From Aquabacterium sp029268225 (lineage in GTDB: Bacteria; Pseudomonadota; Gammaproteobacteria; Burkholderiales; Burkholderiaceae_C): 64,000 bases of DNA. A model generated the notes under the pieces. It was not told the origin of the DNA. It searched no databases and saw only the letters and a program-made list of their open reading frames with translations. The stretch spans positions 1 to 64,000 of the forward strand of contig NZ_JBBEYB010000015.1 of assembly GCF_037482285.1 (NCBI RefSeq), given 5' to 3'. Made by a program: the position numbers and the translations under genes. Of this stretch, positions 56,433 through 63,933 are shown piece by piece. Position 1 is the first letter of the stretch, and each line of letters opens with the position of its first letter.

Positions 56433-57466
56433 CAGCGCACCTCGACCGAGAAACGCTGTCGCTCGGTGAGCTGGCCAATGGGCGCGAGCTTCAGGCCGAG
56501 CTCAGCCGCCACAGACAGGAACTCGTCTTCGCCCTCGGGCGCGACCGCCACGAGCAGTCCGCCGCTGGTCTGCGGGTCACACAGCAGTTGCTTTTGTGCC
56601 TCGGTGATGGGGGCCACCTTGTCGCCATAGCTGTCAAAGTTGCGACCGGTGCCACCGGGAACGCAGCCTTCGGCCAGATAGTGTTCGACGCCCGGCAGAC
56701 GGGGCACGGCCGCGTTGTCCACCCAGGCACTCAGTCCGCTGCCGTCGGCCATCTCGACCAGGTGGCCGAGCAGGCCGAAGCCCGTCACATCGGTCATGGC
56801 TTTCACGCCAGCGAGCTTGCCAAAGCGGCTGCCAGCGCGGTTGAGCGTGCACATCCAGTCACGGGCCAACCCCACGTCTTGCGAGCGGAGCTTGGCCTTT
56901 TTCTCGGCGGTGGTCAGGATGCCGATGCCCAGCGGCTTGGTCAGGTAAAGCCTGCAGCCGGCTGTGGCGGTGTCGTTGCGCTTGAGGTGACGCTTGTCCA
57001 CCACCCCGGTCACGGCCAACCCGAAGATGGGCTCAGGCGCGTCAATGGAGTGTCCACCTGCCAGCGGGATGCCAGCTTCGTCGCAGATGGAGCGGCCACC
57101 GCGCACGACGTCGCGTGCGACTTCCGGGGGCAGCACATTGACGGGCCAACCCAGGATGGCGATCGCCAGCAGGGGGTCGCCGCCCATGGCATAGATGTCG
57201 CTGATGGCGTTGGTGGCGGCAATGCGACCAAAGTCAAAGGGGTCGTCGACGATGGGCATGAAGAAGTCGGTCGTGGACACCACACCGCGTTCCGCGTCGA
57301 GCGCATAAACCGCCGCGTCATCGCGCGAGGCGTTGCCCACCCACAGCTTGGGGTCAAGATGCTGGGCACCGCTACCAGCGAGGATCACATCCAGCACCTT
57401 GGGGCTGATCTTGCAGCCGCAACCGGCGCCGTGGCTGTATTGGGTCAGACGAATGGGCTCGGGCAT
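56432..57466 (-). CDS. selD: Selenophosphate synthetase
   Basis: 344 residues. RLTQYSHGAGCGCKISPKVL holds the catalytic Cys16 and Lys19 (equivalent to C17 and K20 of E. coli). Because the residue is Cys, it is not a selenoprotein. SGVVSTTDFFMP-like and GGDPLLAIAILGWPVN segments are family hallmarks. It makes selenophosphate from selenide and ATP. No selA, selB or tRNA-Sec is nearby, so here it at least serves MnmH. Confidence 0.97.
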   Translation of the reverse strand: MPEPIRLTQYSHGAGCGCKISPKVLDVILAGSGAQHLDPKLWVGNASRDDAAVYALDAERGVVSTTDFFMPIVDDPFDFGRIAATNAISDIYAMGGDPLLAIAILGWPVNVLPPEVARDVVRGGRSICDEAGIPLAGGHSIDAPEPIFGLAVTGVVDKRHLKRNDTATAGCRLYLTKPLGIGILTTAEKKAKLRSQDVGLARDWMCTLNRAGSRFGKLAGVKAMTDVTGFGLLGHLVEMADGSGLSAWVDNAAVPRLPGVEHYLAEGCVPGGTGRNFDSYGDKVAPITEAQKQLLCDPQTSGGLLVAVAPEGEDEFLSVAAELGLKLAPIGQLTERQRFSVEVR

Positions 57467-57650
57467 CGGGGGCTTTCAGAGAAGGACAGATAGACGGTCT
57501 TCTACTTTAGCAACCGGCACTGCGAATAAATTGAAGATAACGCGTACTCGTGAACCATGGAAGGCTGACCTGCTCGCGGTCAGCGCTTTGCGTCGACGGT
57601 GATGAGGCGGCTTGATCGCCCCGGGACGCTTCACTAATTTTGGTCTACCA

Positions 57651-57680
57651 GAAGCAAAGAGGCCACCTGAAAGGTGGCCT
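57651..57680 (-). terminator. Terminator downstream of the tRNA-Arg remnant
   Basis: AGGCCACC pairs with GGTGGCCT across a five-base loop (57660-57680), and a T-rich tail (CTTTGCTTC) follows on the minus strand. It is the original terminator of the tRNA-Arg gene before the island integrated. Confidence 0.75.
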
Positions 57681-57696
57681 AAGTGATTGAGCTGTT

Positions 57697-57744
57697 TGGC
57701 GCGCCCGGCTGGGATCGAACCAGCAACCCCTGCCTTCGGAGGGC
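57697..57744 (-). pseudogene. 3' half of tRNA-Arg (CCG), attachment-site remnant
   Basis: On the minus strand the segment reads CCTCCGAAGGCAG (anticodon loop with CCG and the 3' side of the stem), a five-base variable region, the T-arm GCTGGTTCGATCCCAGC, acceptor CGGGCGC, and an encoded CCA at plus 57697-57699. The 5' half is missing: upstream of about 57744 the sequence (minus TTTCCCG) no longer pairs. Tyrosine integrases often cross over in the anticodon loop, so this is one end of the element. The restored complete tRNA should be at the other end. Confidence 0.88.
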
Positions 57745-57762
57745 GGGAAACAGTGTTTTCAA

Positions 57763-57796
57763 TGGTTTCATGTTGTCCACCATCCCTCTGAAACCA
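57763..57796. repeat. Inverted repeat between att remnant and integrase
   Basis: TGGTTTCA (57763-57770) and TGAAACCA (57789-57796) form a perfect 8-bp inverted repeat 18 bp apart. It lies between the attachment core and the integrase and could bind the integrase or an excisionase. Confidence 0.4.
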
Positions 57797-57840
57797 CCAT
57801 GAATACGTGCATGTTTGTCCGGCCTTGTTCTAAGATGCTT

Positions 57841-57861
57841 GTCCGTACCTAGTCCGTACAG
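57841..57861 (+). repeat. Paired GTCCGTAC direct repeat, left end
   Basis: GTCCGTAC at 57841-57848 and 57852-57859 (11-bp period), followed by AG. The same pair recurs near the right edge. About 100 bp from the tRNA crossover point, it fits an arm-type integrase-binding site; it is also just upstream of the integrase start and could be an operator. Confidence 0.55.
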
Positions 57862-57880
57862 ATTCAAGCAGGGGCAACAA

Positions 57881-59014
57881 GTGGCACACGACCTGAGCAA
57901 GAAGACCGAACGCAGCAAACTCACCCCACGGCGTGAACCCTATTGGGTGCGCCTGGAAATTGGCCTGTACCTGGGCTATCGGGTCATGAGCGACAACGTG
58001 GGCACCTGGATTGCCCGACGCCAAGAAGGCAGCAAGAAGACCTACCAAGCTCTAGGCCATCACGACCGGTACGACGACGCCAAGAAGGCCGCACTCGCAT
58101 GGGCGGGACGGGTTGACGCTGGCGTGACCGACAAGGCCCCCACGGTGCAGACCGCTTGTGAGCACTACGTCCAACACCAACGAACGGAGAAAGGTGACAA
58201 GGCGGCAAATGATGCCGAGGGTCGCTTCAAGCGGCTGGTGTACGGAACCGCCTTCGGCAAGATCACGCTGGACAAGCTGAACACCATCAAGGTGCGGGCA
58301 TGGCGTGATGCGCAGATTCCAAAGGGCGACGACTTCGACGACGACACCGTGCGACGCGCCAAGGATTCGACAAATCGAAACCTTGCCACGCTCAAGGCCG
58401 CACTGAACCTTGCGCACCGTGACCGCCTTACAGCCTCAGACGACGCATGGAAGACCGTGACCGCGTTTGAAAAAGTGGGCAAGCGGCGCACCATCTTCTT
58501 GAACACCGACCAGCGGCGTGCGCTGGTGGCGCATTGTGGTGATGGCCTGCGCGAACTGGTGACCGCCCTACTCCTGACCGGCATTCGTCCCGGCGAGCTT
58601 GCCGGGTGCGACGTGGCCGACTTCGACAAGATCACCGGGACGCTGACCATCCGTATCAGCAAGACCGAGGCGCGCACCGTGCCCCTGTCCACAGCGGCAA
58701 TCGAGCACTTCAAGGCGGCGACCAAAGACCGGATTGGAGCCGCACCATTGATCCCTGACGGCTTCGGCAAGCGGTGGAACAAGGACGCATGGAAAAAGCC
58801 TTTCAAGGCCGCTGTGGTGGCCGCTGGCCTGCCTGACAAGACGGTGATGTACACCCTGCGTCACTGCGCCATCACGGAACTGATCGCGGGCGGCATGGAT
58901 TCCCACCTTGTCGCCAAGATCGCGGGTACGTCCACGGCGATGATCGACGCGAACTATGGTCACCTGCGCGTCGATAAGACCCGTGCGCTGATGGACAAGA
59001 CGGCGATGCTCTGA
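57881..59014 (+). CDS. int: Tyrosine integrase of the island
   Basis: 377 residues from the GTG at 57881, which follows AGGGGCAACAA. The N-terminal arm-binding domain is residues 1-90, the SAM-like core-binding domain residues 90-200 and the catalytic domain residues 200-375. TGIRPGELAG holds Arg I, YTLRHCAITELI holds the second Arg and a His, and DANYGHLR carries the Tyr nucleophile. In the His-x-x-Arg box the first His is a Tyr, which is uncommon. It inserts and excises the element at tRNA-Arg. Upstream frame residues do not look conserved. Confidence 0.92.
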   Translation: MAHDLSKKTERSKLTPRREPYWVRLEIGLYLGYRVMSDNVGTWIARRQEGSKKTYQALGHHDRYDDAKKAALAWAGRVDAGVTDKAPTVQTACEHYVQHQRTEKGDKAANDAEGRFKRLVYGTAFGKITLDKLNTIKVRAWRDAQIPKGDDFDDDTVRRAKDSTNRNLATLKAALNLAHRDRLTASDDAWKTVTAFEKVGKRRTIFLNTDQRRALVAHCGDGLRELVTALLLTGIRPGELAGCDVADFDKITGTLTIRISKTEARTVPLSTAAIEHFKAATKDRIGAAPLIPDGFGKRWNKDAWKKPFKAAVVAAGLPDKTVMYTLRHCAITELIAGGMDSHLVAKIAGTSTAMIDANYGHLRVDKTRALMDKTAML

Positions 59015-59017
59015 CCG

Positions 59018-59312
59018 CCAGTTGCTGCGTCAAGACCCGCAAGCGGCAAGACAAGGACGGCAAGGACAACTACATCACCGAAATCAACCCCGATCACCTG
59101 AAGAACATCCTGCGCGCCACGACTACTTCAACGACAACATGTCCGAGGGCATCCCTTTTTGCACAACGTCAGCACATGGAGGTCAACAGCGAGGACATCC
59201 AGCCCAAGGTGAACAAGCGCAAAAGCGACGCGTGCCTAGGTGATCGAGCACGATAACGACAACGTTTACAACGTGCTGCGCCACTTCTGTACGCCCGCAC
59301 AGCCCAGGAGGG
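59018..59312 (+). pseudogene. Decayed gene with several frameshifts, function unknown
   Basis: Successive pieces in different frames read like protein: KTRKRQDKDGKDNYITEINP then HLKNILRA (about 59025-59117), HDYFNDNMSEGIPF in another frame (about 59117-59160), MEVNSEDIQPKVNKRKSD (59176 on) and VIEHDNDNVYNVLRHFC (about 59242 on). The total is about 100 residues of hydrophilic sequence with at least two frameshifts and a stop. I do not recognise the family. It seems to be a broken gene of the element between integrase and regulator. Confidence 0.5.
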
Positions 59313-59645
59313 CCTGACGTATCTGTAGGAGGGCAAGCCTCTCAGGACACCCCACAAAGGGCGCTCCCGAAATGGGGCACTACAAAGAGTGCACTTCTTC
59401 TAGTGTCTAGCCAAAGGTAAAACTTTGTTCATAATCTGCCGCACTGGCTCGACGATGTGCCAGAAAGCGCAAAGCCTCAAGACCGGCTGCAACCGAGTCA
59501 AGAGGCTTTGCAGGTAGTCAAAGACCACCCAGTGTTCAAACTTTGCGGGCTGAACTCTGAAAATATACGCCATAACTCGGTTATCCGATGTTGTCCGTGT
59601 GTGTTTGTGGGGGCTTTGACTGGAATTGACCTGAAGGATCACCAG
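59313..59645. other. Regulatory region between the decayed gene and the AlpA-like gene
   Basis: About 330 bp with no convincing gene. It contains a weak hairpin (GCACT-ACAAAG-AGTGC at about 59378), the strong inverted repeat at 59469-59511 and a small ATAAC-TCG-GTTAT dyad at 59572-59584. A frame open from 59457 is in phase with the AlpA gene but not conserved. Confidence 0.5.
59469..59511. repeat. Long-armed inverted repeat upstream of the AlpA-like gene
   Basis: GCAAAGCCTC (59469-59478) and GAGGCTTTGC (59502-59511) are perfect 10-bp arms around 23 bp. It could be an operator, a structured leader or a terminator without a T-run. Confidence 0.5.
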
Positions 59646-59888
59646 TTGAAAAGCGCAACCGTATCAAGCACCCCCAGCAACCGCCAGCCGCTCCATGTGG
59701 CGCAACTCAACGCGGCACTGCTGAACGTCAAGACCGTGATGGACACGACGGGCATGTCCCGCTCAACGATCCACGCCAAGGTCAAAGACGGCACATTCCC
59801 CGCCCCCATCAAGCTGTCTGCCCGGTGCGTGCGCTGGCACAGCGAAGCAATCCGGCAATGGATTGATGCCCTGGCGACAGCCAAGTAA
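59646..59888 (+). CDS. AlpA-family regulator/excisionase-like protein, 80 aa
   Basis: The TTG at 59646 follows GAAGGA at a good distance. LLNVKTVMDTTGMSRSTIHA is a winged helix-turn-helix, followed by KVKDGTFPAPIKLS, and VRWHSEAIRQWIDAL is the AlpA/MerR-like tail. AlpA activates the integrase genes of cryptic prophages; related proteins act as excisionases. Being directly downstream of the integrase region it likely controls excision or the operon after it. The open frame from 59457 upstream has no conserved residues. Confidence 0.82.
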   Translation: MKSATVSSTPSNRQPLHVAQLNAALLNVKTVMDTTGMSRSTIHAKVKDGTFPAPIKLSARCVRWHSEAIRQWIDALATAK

Positions 59889-59902
59889 TCGGAGGTTCAC
59901 CC

Positions 59903-60166
59903 ATGAAAAAGCACGCCATTGCGGCGGGCCTGGGTGCGCCTGTGCGCCTACGATCTGCTGACCTGTCACATCCTGATGCTGGCGCTGCCAGCGTGACCCA
60001 AAACGAAGCCGCCGGGCACCACATCGGCACCACGGCGGCTATCGGGACTCAGCACCCCGATTTTGCCAGCCTGGAGCAATCAGCGCCAGCGTTCACACAT
60101 CGGCTCAAGGCCAAGCTGATTCACTGCGCTGCATGGCTGGCGCTGGTGTTCAAGGGGGTGGCATGA
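59903..60166 (+). CDS. Small hypothetical protein of the element, 87 aa
   Basis: MKKHAIAAGLGAPVRLRS start; Ala/His-rich, without a recognised domain. A C-terminal hydrophobic stretch (IHCAAWLALVFKGVA) may be a weak membrane or packing helix. The ATG has GGAGG 8-9 nt upstream. Its stop overlaps the next start by 4 nt (ATGA). Confidence 0.6.
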   Translation: MKKHAIAAGLGAPVRLRSADLSHPDAGAASVTQNEAAGHHIGTTAAIGTQHPDFASLEQSAPAFTHRLKAKLIHCAAWLALVFKGVA

Positions 60167-60357
60167 GCACCCCCACCGACAAAGAGTTTGCGACGGTGCG
60201 GGCCGCGTTCGCACTGAAAGGGCACAAGCTGTTCCGAAGCGAGGTCACACCAGACGGCGCGCATGACTTCATCGTGATCTGCTGGAGCTGGACACGCTAC
60301 TGCAAGGACTGGCGCGAAGTGCTGGCGCTGCTGAACAAGATCGGGGGCCGGGCATGA
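60163..60357 (+). CDS. Small hypothetical protein of the element, 64 aa
   Basis: MSTPTDKEFATVRAAFALKG; the C-terminal half is Trp/Tyr/Leu-rich (DFIVICWSWTRYCKDWREVL). It is coupled to the genes on both sides by 4-nt overlaps, so it probably works with the replication protein that follows. No known family recognised; small proteins of this kind before phage or island primases are common. Confidence 0.68.
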   Translation: MSTPTDKEFATVRAAFALKGHKLFRSEVTPDGAHDFIVICWSWTRYCKDWREVLALLNKIGGRA

Positions 60358-62777
60358 GCGACCCTATCGACCAATTCAAGGACGCGATTGCAGCGGCTGG
60401 CCTGATCCCGCCTGACGTGATCCATGCAGACGGCAAGCTGCACCGATTCAGCGCCAGCGGCAAACGTGGCGACGATACCGGCTGGTGTGTCCTGCACCTG
60501 GACGGCGTGCCCGCTGGGGTGTTTGGTTGCTGGCGTTTGGGCATCACTGAGACATGGTGCGGCAAGCCTGACGCCGAGTTGACCCAGGCCGAACGCGAAG
60601 CCCACCGGCAGCGCATCAAGGCCATGCAGGCGCAGCGCGAAGCCGACCAAGCCGAACGGCATCAAGCGGCAGCGACCGAAGCGGCGAAACGCTGGCAGGA
60701 GGCGAAGCCCTGCACCCAGCACCCCTACCTGACCACCAAGGGCGTGCAAGCGCATGGCGTGCGGATTGACGCGGCGGGCGGGCTGATCGTGCCCATGCGC
60801 GACACAGCGGGCACCCTGCACAGCTTGCAGACGATCACGTCAGACGGTGAGAAGCGGTTTCTGTCCGGCGGCAGGGTGAAGGGTTGCTATCTCGCCATCG
60901 GCAAACCCAAGGGCGGCAGGCTGATCGTGTGCGAGGGGTACGCGACCGGCGCAAGCATTCATGAAGCGACCGGCGAAGCGGTGGCCGTGGCCTTCAACGC
61001 GGGCAACCTGGGATCGGTGGCACTGGCGCTGCGCACCAAGTATCCGACTCTGAAGATCACGGTGGCCGCTGATGACGACTACCTGACCGAAGGCAACCCC
61101 GGCATGACGAAGGCCACGGCAACGGCGCAAGCTGTGGGCGGCTGTGTGGCCGTGCCTGACTTCGGAGCTACCCGACCAGACCGGGCGACTGACTTCAACG
61201 ACCTGCACCAAGTGGCGGGCCTGGACGCGGTGCGGCGTTGCATCGAGGCGGCGCATTCAGCGCCAGCGACGGGCAGCGGATGGCCTGAGCCTATGCCCTT
61301 GCCTGACGCCTTGCCACCTGTGCAAGCCTTCGATGCTGACCTGATGCCCGAGGCTTTGCGGGCCTGGGTGATGGACATTGCCCACCGGATGCAGTGCCCC
61401 CCTGACTTCCCGGCGGTGGCCGCGCTGGTGGCGGCATCAAGCCTGATCGGTGCGCGTGCCGTGGTGCAACCCAAAGCCCGCGACGATTGGCAGGTAGTCC
61501 CGAACCTGTGGGGCATGACCGTGGGCAGACCGGGCGTGAAGAAAAGCCCGGCCCTGTCCGAAGCCCTGCGACCGCTCAACCGATTGCAGCAAGCCGAGTT
61601 TGACCAATGGCAGGTGGCGCATGAAGCCTGGGCGCTGGATTGCAAGGTGGCCGAACTGGCAGGGATCGACAACGAGAAGAAAGCCAAGGGACTTGCAGCA
61701 AAAGACCCGGCGGCAGCGCGTGCCCTGCTGACACCTGCTGACACACCAGACGAACCCATTGCGCGGCGCTTCACCGTCAACGACGCCACGGTGGAGAAGT
61801 TGGGCGAACTGATGCAGCAAAACCCCTGGGGCACCCTGTCATATCGGGATGAGCTGTATGGGCTGCTGACCGGCCTGGACAAGCAAGGGCAAGAGGGATC
61901 ACGCGCTTTCTACCTTCAAGCCTATGACGGCAATCAGGGGTACACCTTCGACCGCATCGGGCGCGGGACGGTACACATCCCCCGTGTGTGTCTGGCAATG
62001 ATCGGCGGCATTCAACCTGGACGCATTCAGGAGTACGTGCGCGGTGCGGTGGCGGGCGGCAGTGCTGACGATGGCCTGTTGCAGCGGTTTGGCCTGACGG
62101 TGTGGCCTGACACCGATGGCGAGTTTGTCCACGTTGACCAATGGCCCGACACGCCAGCCAAGCAAGCCGCCTGGGCAGTGTTTGAGCGTTTGGCCGCACT
62201 GGAGCCAGCCAGCGAAACAGAGCCGCATGTCTGGCGCTTTGATGCTGCTGCGCAAGCCTTGTTTGTGGAATGGCTGGTGCCCTTTGAAACCGAGATTCGG
62301 GGCGAAGACCTGCACCCGGCAATGGTGTCCCACCTGTCCAAGTACCGCAAGCTGATCCCGGCGCTGGCGCTGGTGTTCGCACTGATCGACACACCAGACA
62401 GCGGGTTTGTGATCGGTGAGAACGAACTGATCCGGGCGCTGGCCTGGGGCGACTACCTGCGCACCCATGCCGAACGGCTTTACGCGGCAGCGGTGATTCC
62501 CGAGACAGCGGCGGCGGCATCGCTGCTGGCAAAGATCAAGGCGGGCAAGCTGACCGACCGTGACGGCGTGCTGATGGAAGCATTCACCCCCCGCGTGGTG
62601 GCGCAGAAGGGATGGGCCGGACTGGCGACACCGGACGCGGTGCGCAAAGCTGCTGATGTGTTGACCGACTTTGATTGGCTCAAGCTGGACGCGGGGCAGA
62701 TGAGTGCTGCGGCAGGACGACCAAGCGACCGCTACGCCATCAACCCGGCGGCACTGACCGGGAGGGCGACGGCATGA
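60354..62777 (+). CDS. Toprim/DUF3987 replication protein (primase-helicase-like)
   Basis: 807 residues. The N-terminal part (residues 1-120) resembles primase zinc or adapter regions (GWCVLHLDGVPAGVFGCWRLG). A Toprim domain follows, with LIVCEGYATGASIHEATG (catalytic Glu) and VAADDDYLTEGNPG (acidic pair) around residues 200-250. The C-terminal half is DUF3987, with a phosphate-binding-like WGMTVGRPGVKKSPAL around residue 385, where the usual Gly before Lys-Ser is Lys. These proteins probably prime and unwind the element's DNA. The ATG overlaps the small upstream gene by 4 nt. Confidence 0.88.
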   Translation: MSDPIDQFKDAIAAAGLIPPDVIHADGKLHRFSASGKRGDDTGWCVLHLDGVPAGVFGCWRLGITETWCGKPDAELTQAEREAHRQRIKAMQAQREADQAERHQAAATEAAKRWQEAKPCTQHPYLTTKGVQAHGVRIDAAGGLIVPMRDTAGTLHSLQTITSDGEKRFLSGGRVKGCYLAIGKPKGGRLIVCEGYATGASIHEATGEAVAVAFNAGNLGSVALALRTKYPTLKITVAADDDYLTEGNPGMTKATATAQAVGGCVAVPDFGATRPDRATDFNDLHQVAGLDAVRRCIEAAHSAPATGSGWPEPMPLPDALPPVQAFDADLMPEALRAWVMDIAHRMQCPPDFPAVAALVAASSLIGARAVVQPKARDDWQVVPNLWGMTVGRPGVKKSPALSEALRPLNRLQQAEFDQWQVAHEAWALDCKVAELAGIDNEKKAKGLAAKDPAAARALLTPADTPDEPIARRFTVNDATVEKLGELMQQNPWGTLSYRDELYGLLTGLDKQGQEGSRAFYLQAYDGNQGYTFDRIGRGTVHIPRVCLAMIGGIQPGRIQEYVRGAVAGGSADDGLLQRFGLTVWPDTDGEFVHVDQWPDTPAKQAAWAVFERLAALEPASETEPHVWRFDAAAQALFVEWLVPFETEIRGEDLHPAMVSHLSKYRKLIPALALVFALIDTPDSGFVIGENELIRALAWGDYLRTHAERLYAAAVIPETAAAASLLAKIKAGKLTDRDGVLMEAFTPRVVAQKGWAGLATPDAVRKAADVLTDFDWLKLDAGQMSAAAGRPSDRYAINPAALTGRATA

Positions 62778-63376
62778 CATGGCTGGCACGACTGAAGAAA
62801 ACAGCGATGCCCCCTGAACCCGACCCTACAAAACCTACGAAACCCCTTTTTGTAGGTTTTGTAGGTACCCCGGCGGGGCTTTCTCAAAAATCAGGGGGCG
62901 ATGCGACAGCGGCAAACGATCCGTCCCAGGCTCAAGACTTCGACCGTGAAGCGTTCGAGGAACGGGCCGCGATCATCGAGTTTGACGGGGGGCTGTCACG
63001 CATCGAGGCCGAACGGCTGGCGCTGTCCACCAGTAAAACAAACCTGAAAAAACCTGAAGCCATCGACCCCGACCGGCATTCATGGCCGCACACCACGGCG
63101 ATGAACACAGCCGAGATTGACACCCTCAACGCGAGGGTTCAACTGTTCACCCGGCATGGCCTGGATCAGACCGAGGCTGAAGGGGTGGCCGATGGGCTGG
63201 CGATCCGTGACCGTGACAGCGACGACCGGCGGCTGTGCCTGGAATGCCTGCACCTGAGAAACGGCGGCAGATCGTGGGCCTGCAACAGATGGCAGGCCGC
63301 TGGCCTAGCTGGCGCTGGCATCGCTGCTGACATGGTGATGCTGCTTCAACGGTGTGACGGGTTCAAGCCCACCTGA
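62774..63376 (+). CDS. Element protein with Pro-Thr-Lys motif and C-terminal Cys cluster, 200 aa
   Basis: MTWLARLKKTAMPPEPDP start, overlapping the replication gene by 4 nt. Residues 17-32 (DPTKPTKPLFVGFVGT) are encoded by a perfect palindrome. The middle is charged, and the C-terminus has CLECLHLRNGG and WACNRWQAAG with four Cys/His-like ligands that may hold zinc. The PTKPxxVGFVG motif recurs, as I recall, in many phage and island proteins of unknown function. No enzymatic motif seen. It is the last coding gene before the noncoding right part. Confidence 0.75.
   Translation: MTWLARLKKTAMPPEPDPTKPTKPLFVGFVGTPAGLSQKSGGDATAANDPSQAQDFDREAFEERAAIIEFDGGLSRIEAERLALSTSKTNLKKPEAIDPDRHSWPHTTAMNTAEIDTLNARVQLFTRHGLDQTEAEGVADGLAIRDRDSDDRRLCLECLHLRNGGRSWACNRWQAAGLAGAGIAADMVMLLQRCDGFKPT
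62825..62865. repeat. Palindrome of 9-mer pairs inside the 200-aa gene
   Basis: CCTACAAAACCTAC (62825-62838) pairs perfectly with GTAGGTTTTGTAGG (62852-62865). It extends through a G-U pair and three A-U pairs to an 18-bp stem around CCCCT. Each arm is two copies of a CCTACRAAA 9-mer, so the unit holds four related half-sites. Confidence 0.85.
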
Positions 63377-63408
63377 GCGCACAAAAGGTACTCCCGAGGG
63401 ATAGCCCA

Positions 63409-63452
63409 CCACGGGGTCGTGGAGCCGCCGGGATCGGCAGTTTTTCGACCCC
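63409..63452. repeat. Nested inverted repeats, candidate cos- or ori-like site
   Basis: GGGGTCG (63413-63419) and CGACCCC (63446-63452) are perfect 7-bp arms around 26 bp. CCAC/GTGG (63409-63412/63419-63422) and GCCG/CGGC dyads overlap or nest within. It sits 33 bp after the last gene, where many phages have a packaging site; this identification is from memory and unverified. Confidence 0.4.
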
Positions 63453-63678
63453 TATGGGTACGTGTTTATTACTTCCCCTCAAGACCCCACCCAGGCGACG
63501 GCAGCGGTAGTTCTCGGAACAGTACGCGCCTGCGCGCGCGTGCGACCCCCTCGGACATGATCCAACTCGGGATCATCCTGAACGTTCCGCGCGCGCGCGA
63601 GGCGACCGCCAAAAACAAAGGCCAGAAAAGGCCGGTGCGCCTTCCCGGCGTGCGCGATGCTCCCGAAAGCTCGGGAGT

Positions 63679-63709
63679 GTGAACACCTGTGAATCAGCGT
63701 GAACACCTG
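63679..63709 (+). repeat. Direct repeat GTGAACACCTG, 20-bp period
   Basis: Two exact copies at 63679-63689 and 63699-63709, with GTGAATCAGC-like sequence between. About two helical turns apart, they could be bound by a regulator or initiator. Confidence 0.5.
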
Positions 63710-63933
63710 AGCCGGGCCAACGATCCCTGACGGACATGCACCGGGGGCGGCTCTGAAGTCGTCAACCCTCGAGACAAGGAAACCGCGCTACCCCGCACGC
63801 GGAGAAAAAATCCCCCCTGGGCGATCAATCAGCAAATCAAATTGAGGCGGCACCGGGCCGGGGCGGCTACAGCATGACGCCCTGATGCGACACGGAAAAA
63901 GCCGACGCGACACGACCATCCCCAGGGAGCACT

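Larger units (their letters stand above)
63377..63933. other. Noncoding, dyad-rich right part of the element
   Basis: About 550 bp with no convincing gene; the 87-codon frame at 63419-63682 lies over structured GC-rich sequence and lacks a clear ribosome site. Visible: CCAC/GTGG at 63409-63422; GGGGTCG (63413-63419) pairing with CGACCCC (63446-63452); TGATCC/GGATCA around 63558-63575; and alternating CG runs at 63530-63545 and 63588-63600. There is also CTCCCGA-AAGC-TCGGGAG at 63660-63677. This density suggests an origin or packaging site. Confidence 0.6.

Noticed and set aside
56432..57466. Selenocysteine-encoding SelD
   Set aside because: The active-site codon encodes Cys, not an in-frame TGA, so no recoding is needed.
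63419..63682. 87-codon frame in the noncoding right part of the element
   Set aside because: It overlaps dense inverted repeats and CG tracts, has no clear ribosome-binding site and no recognisable domain.
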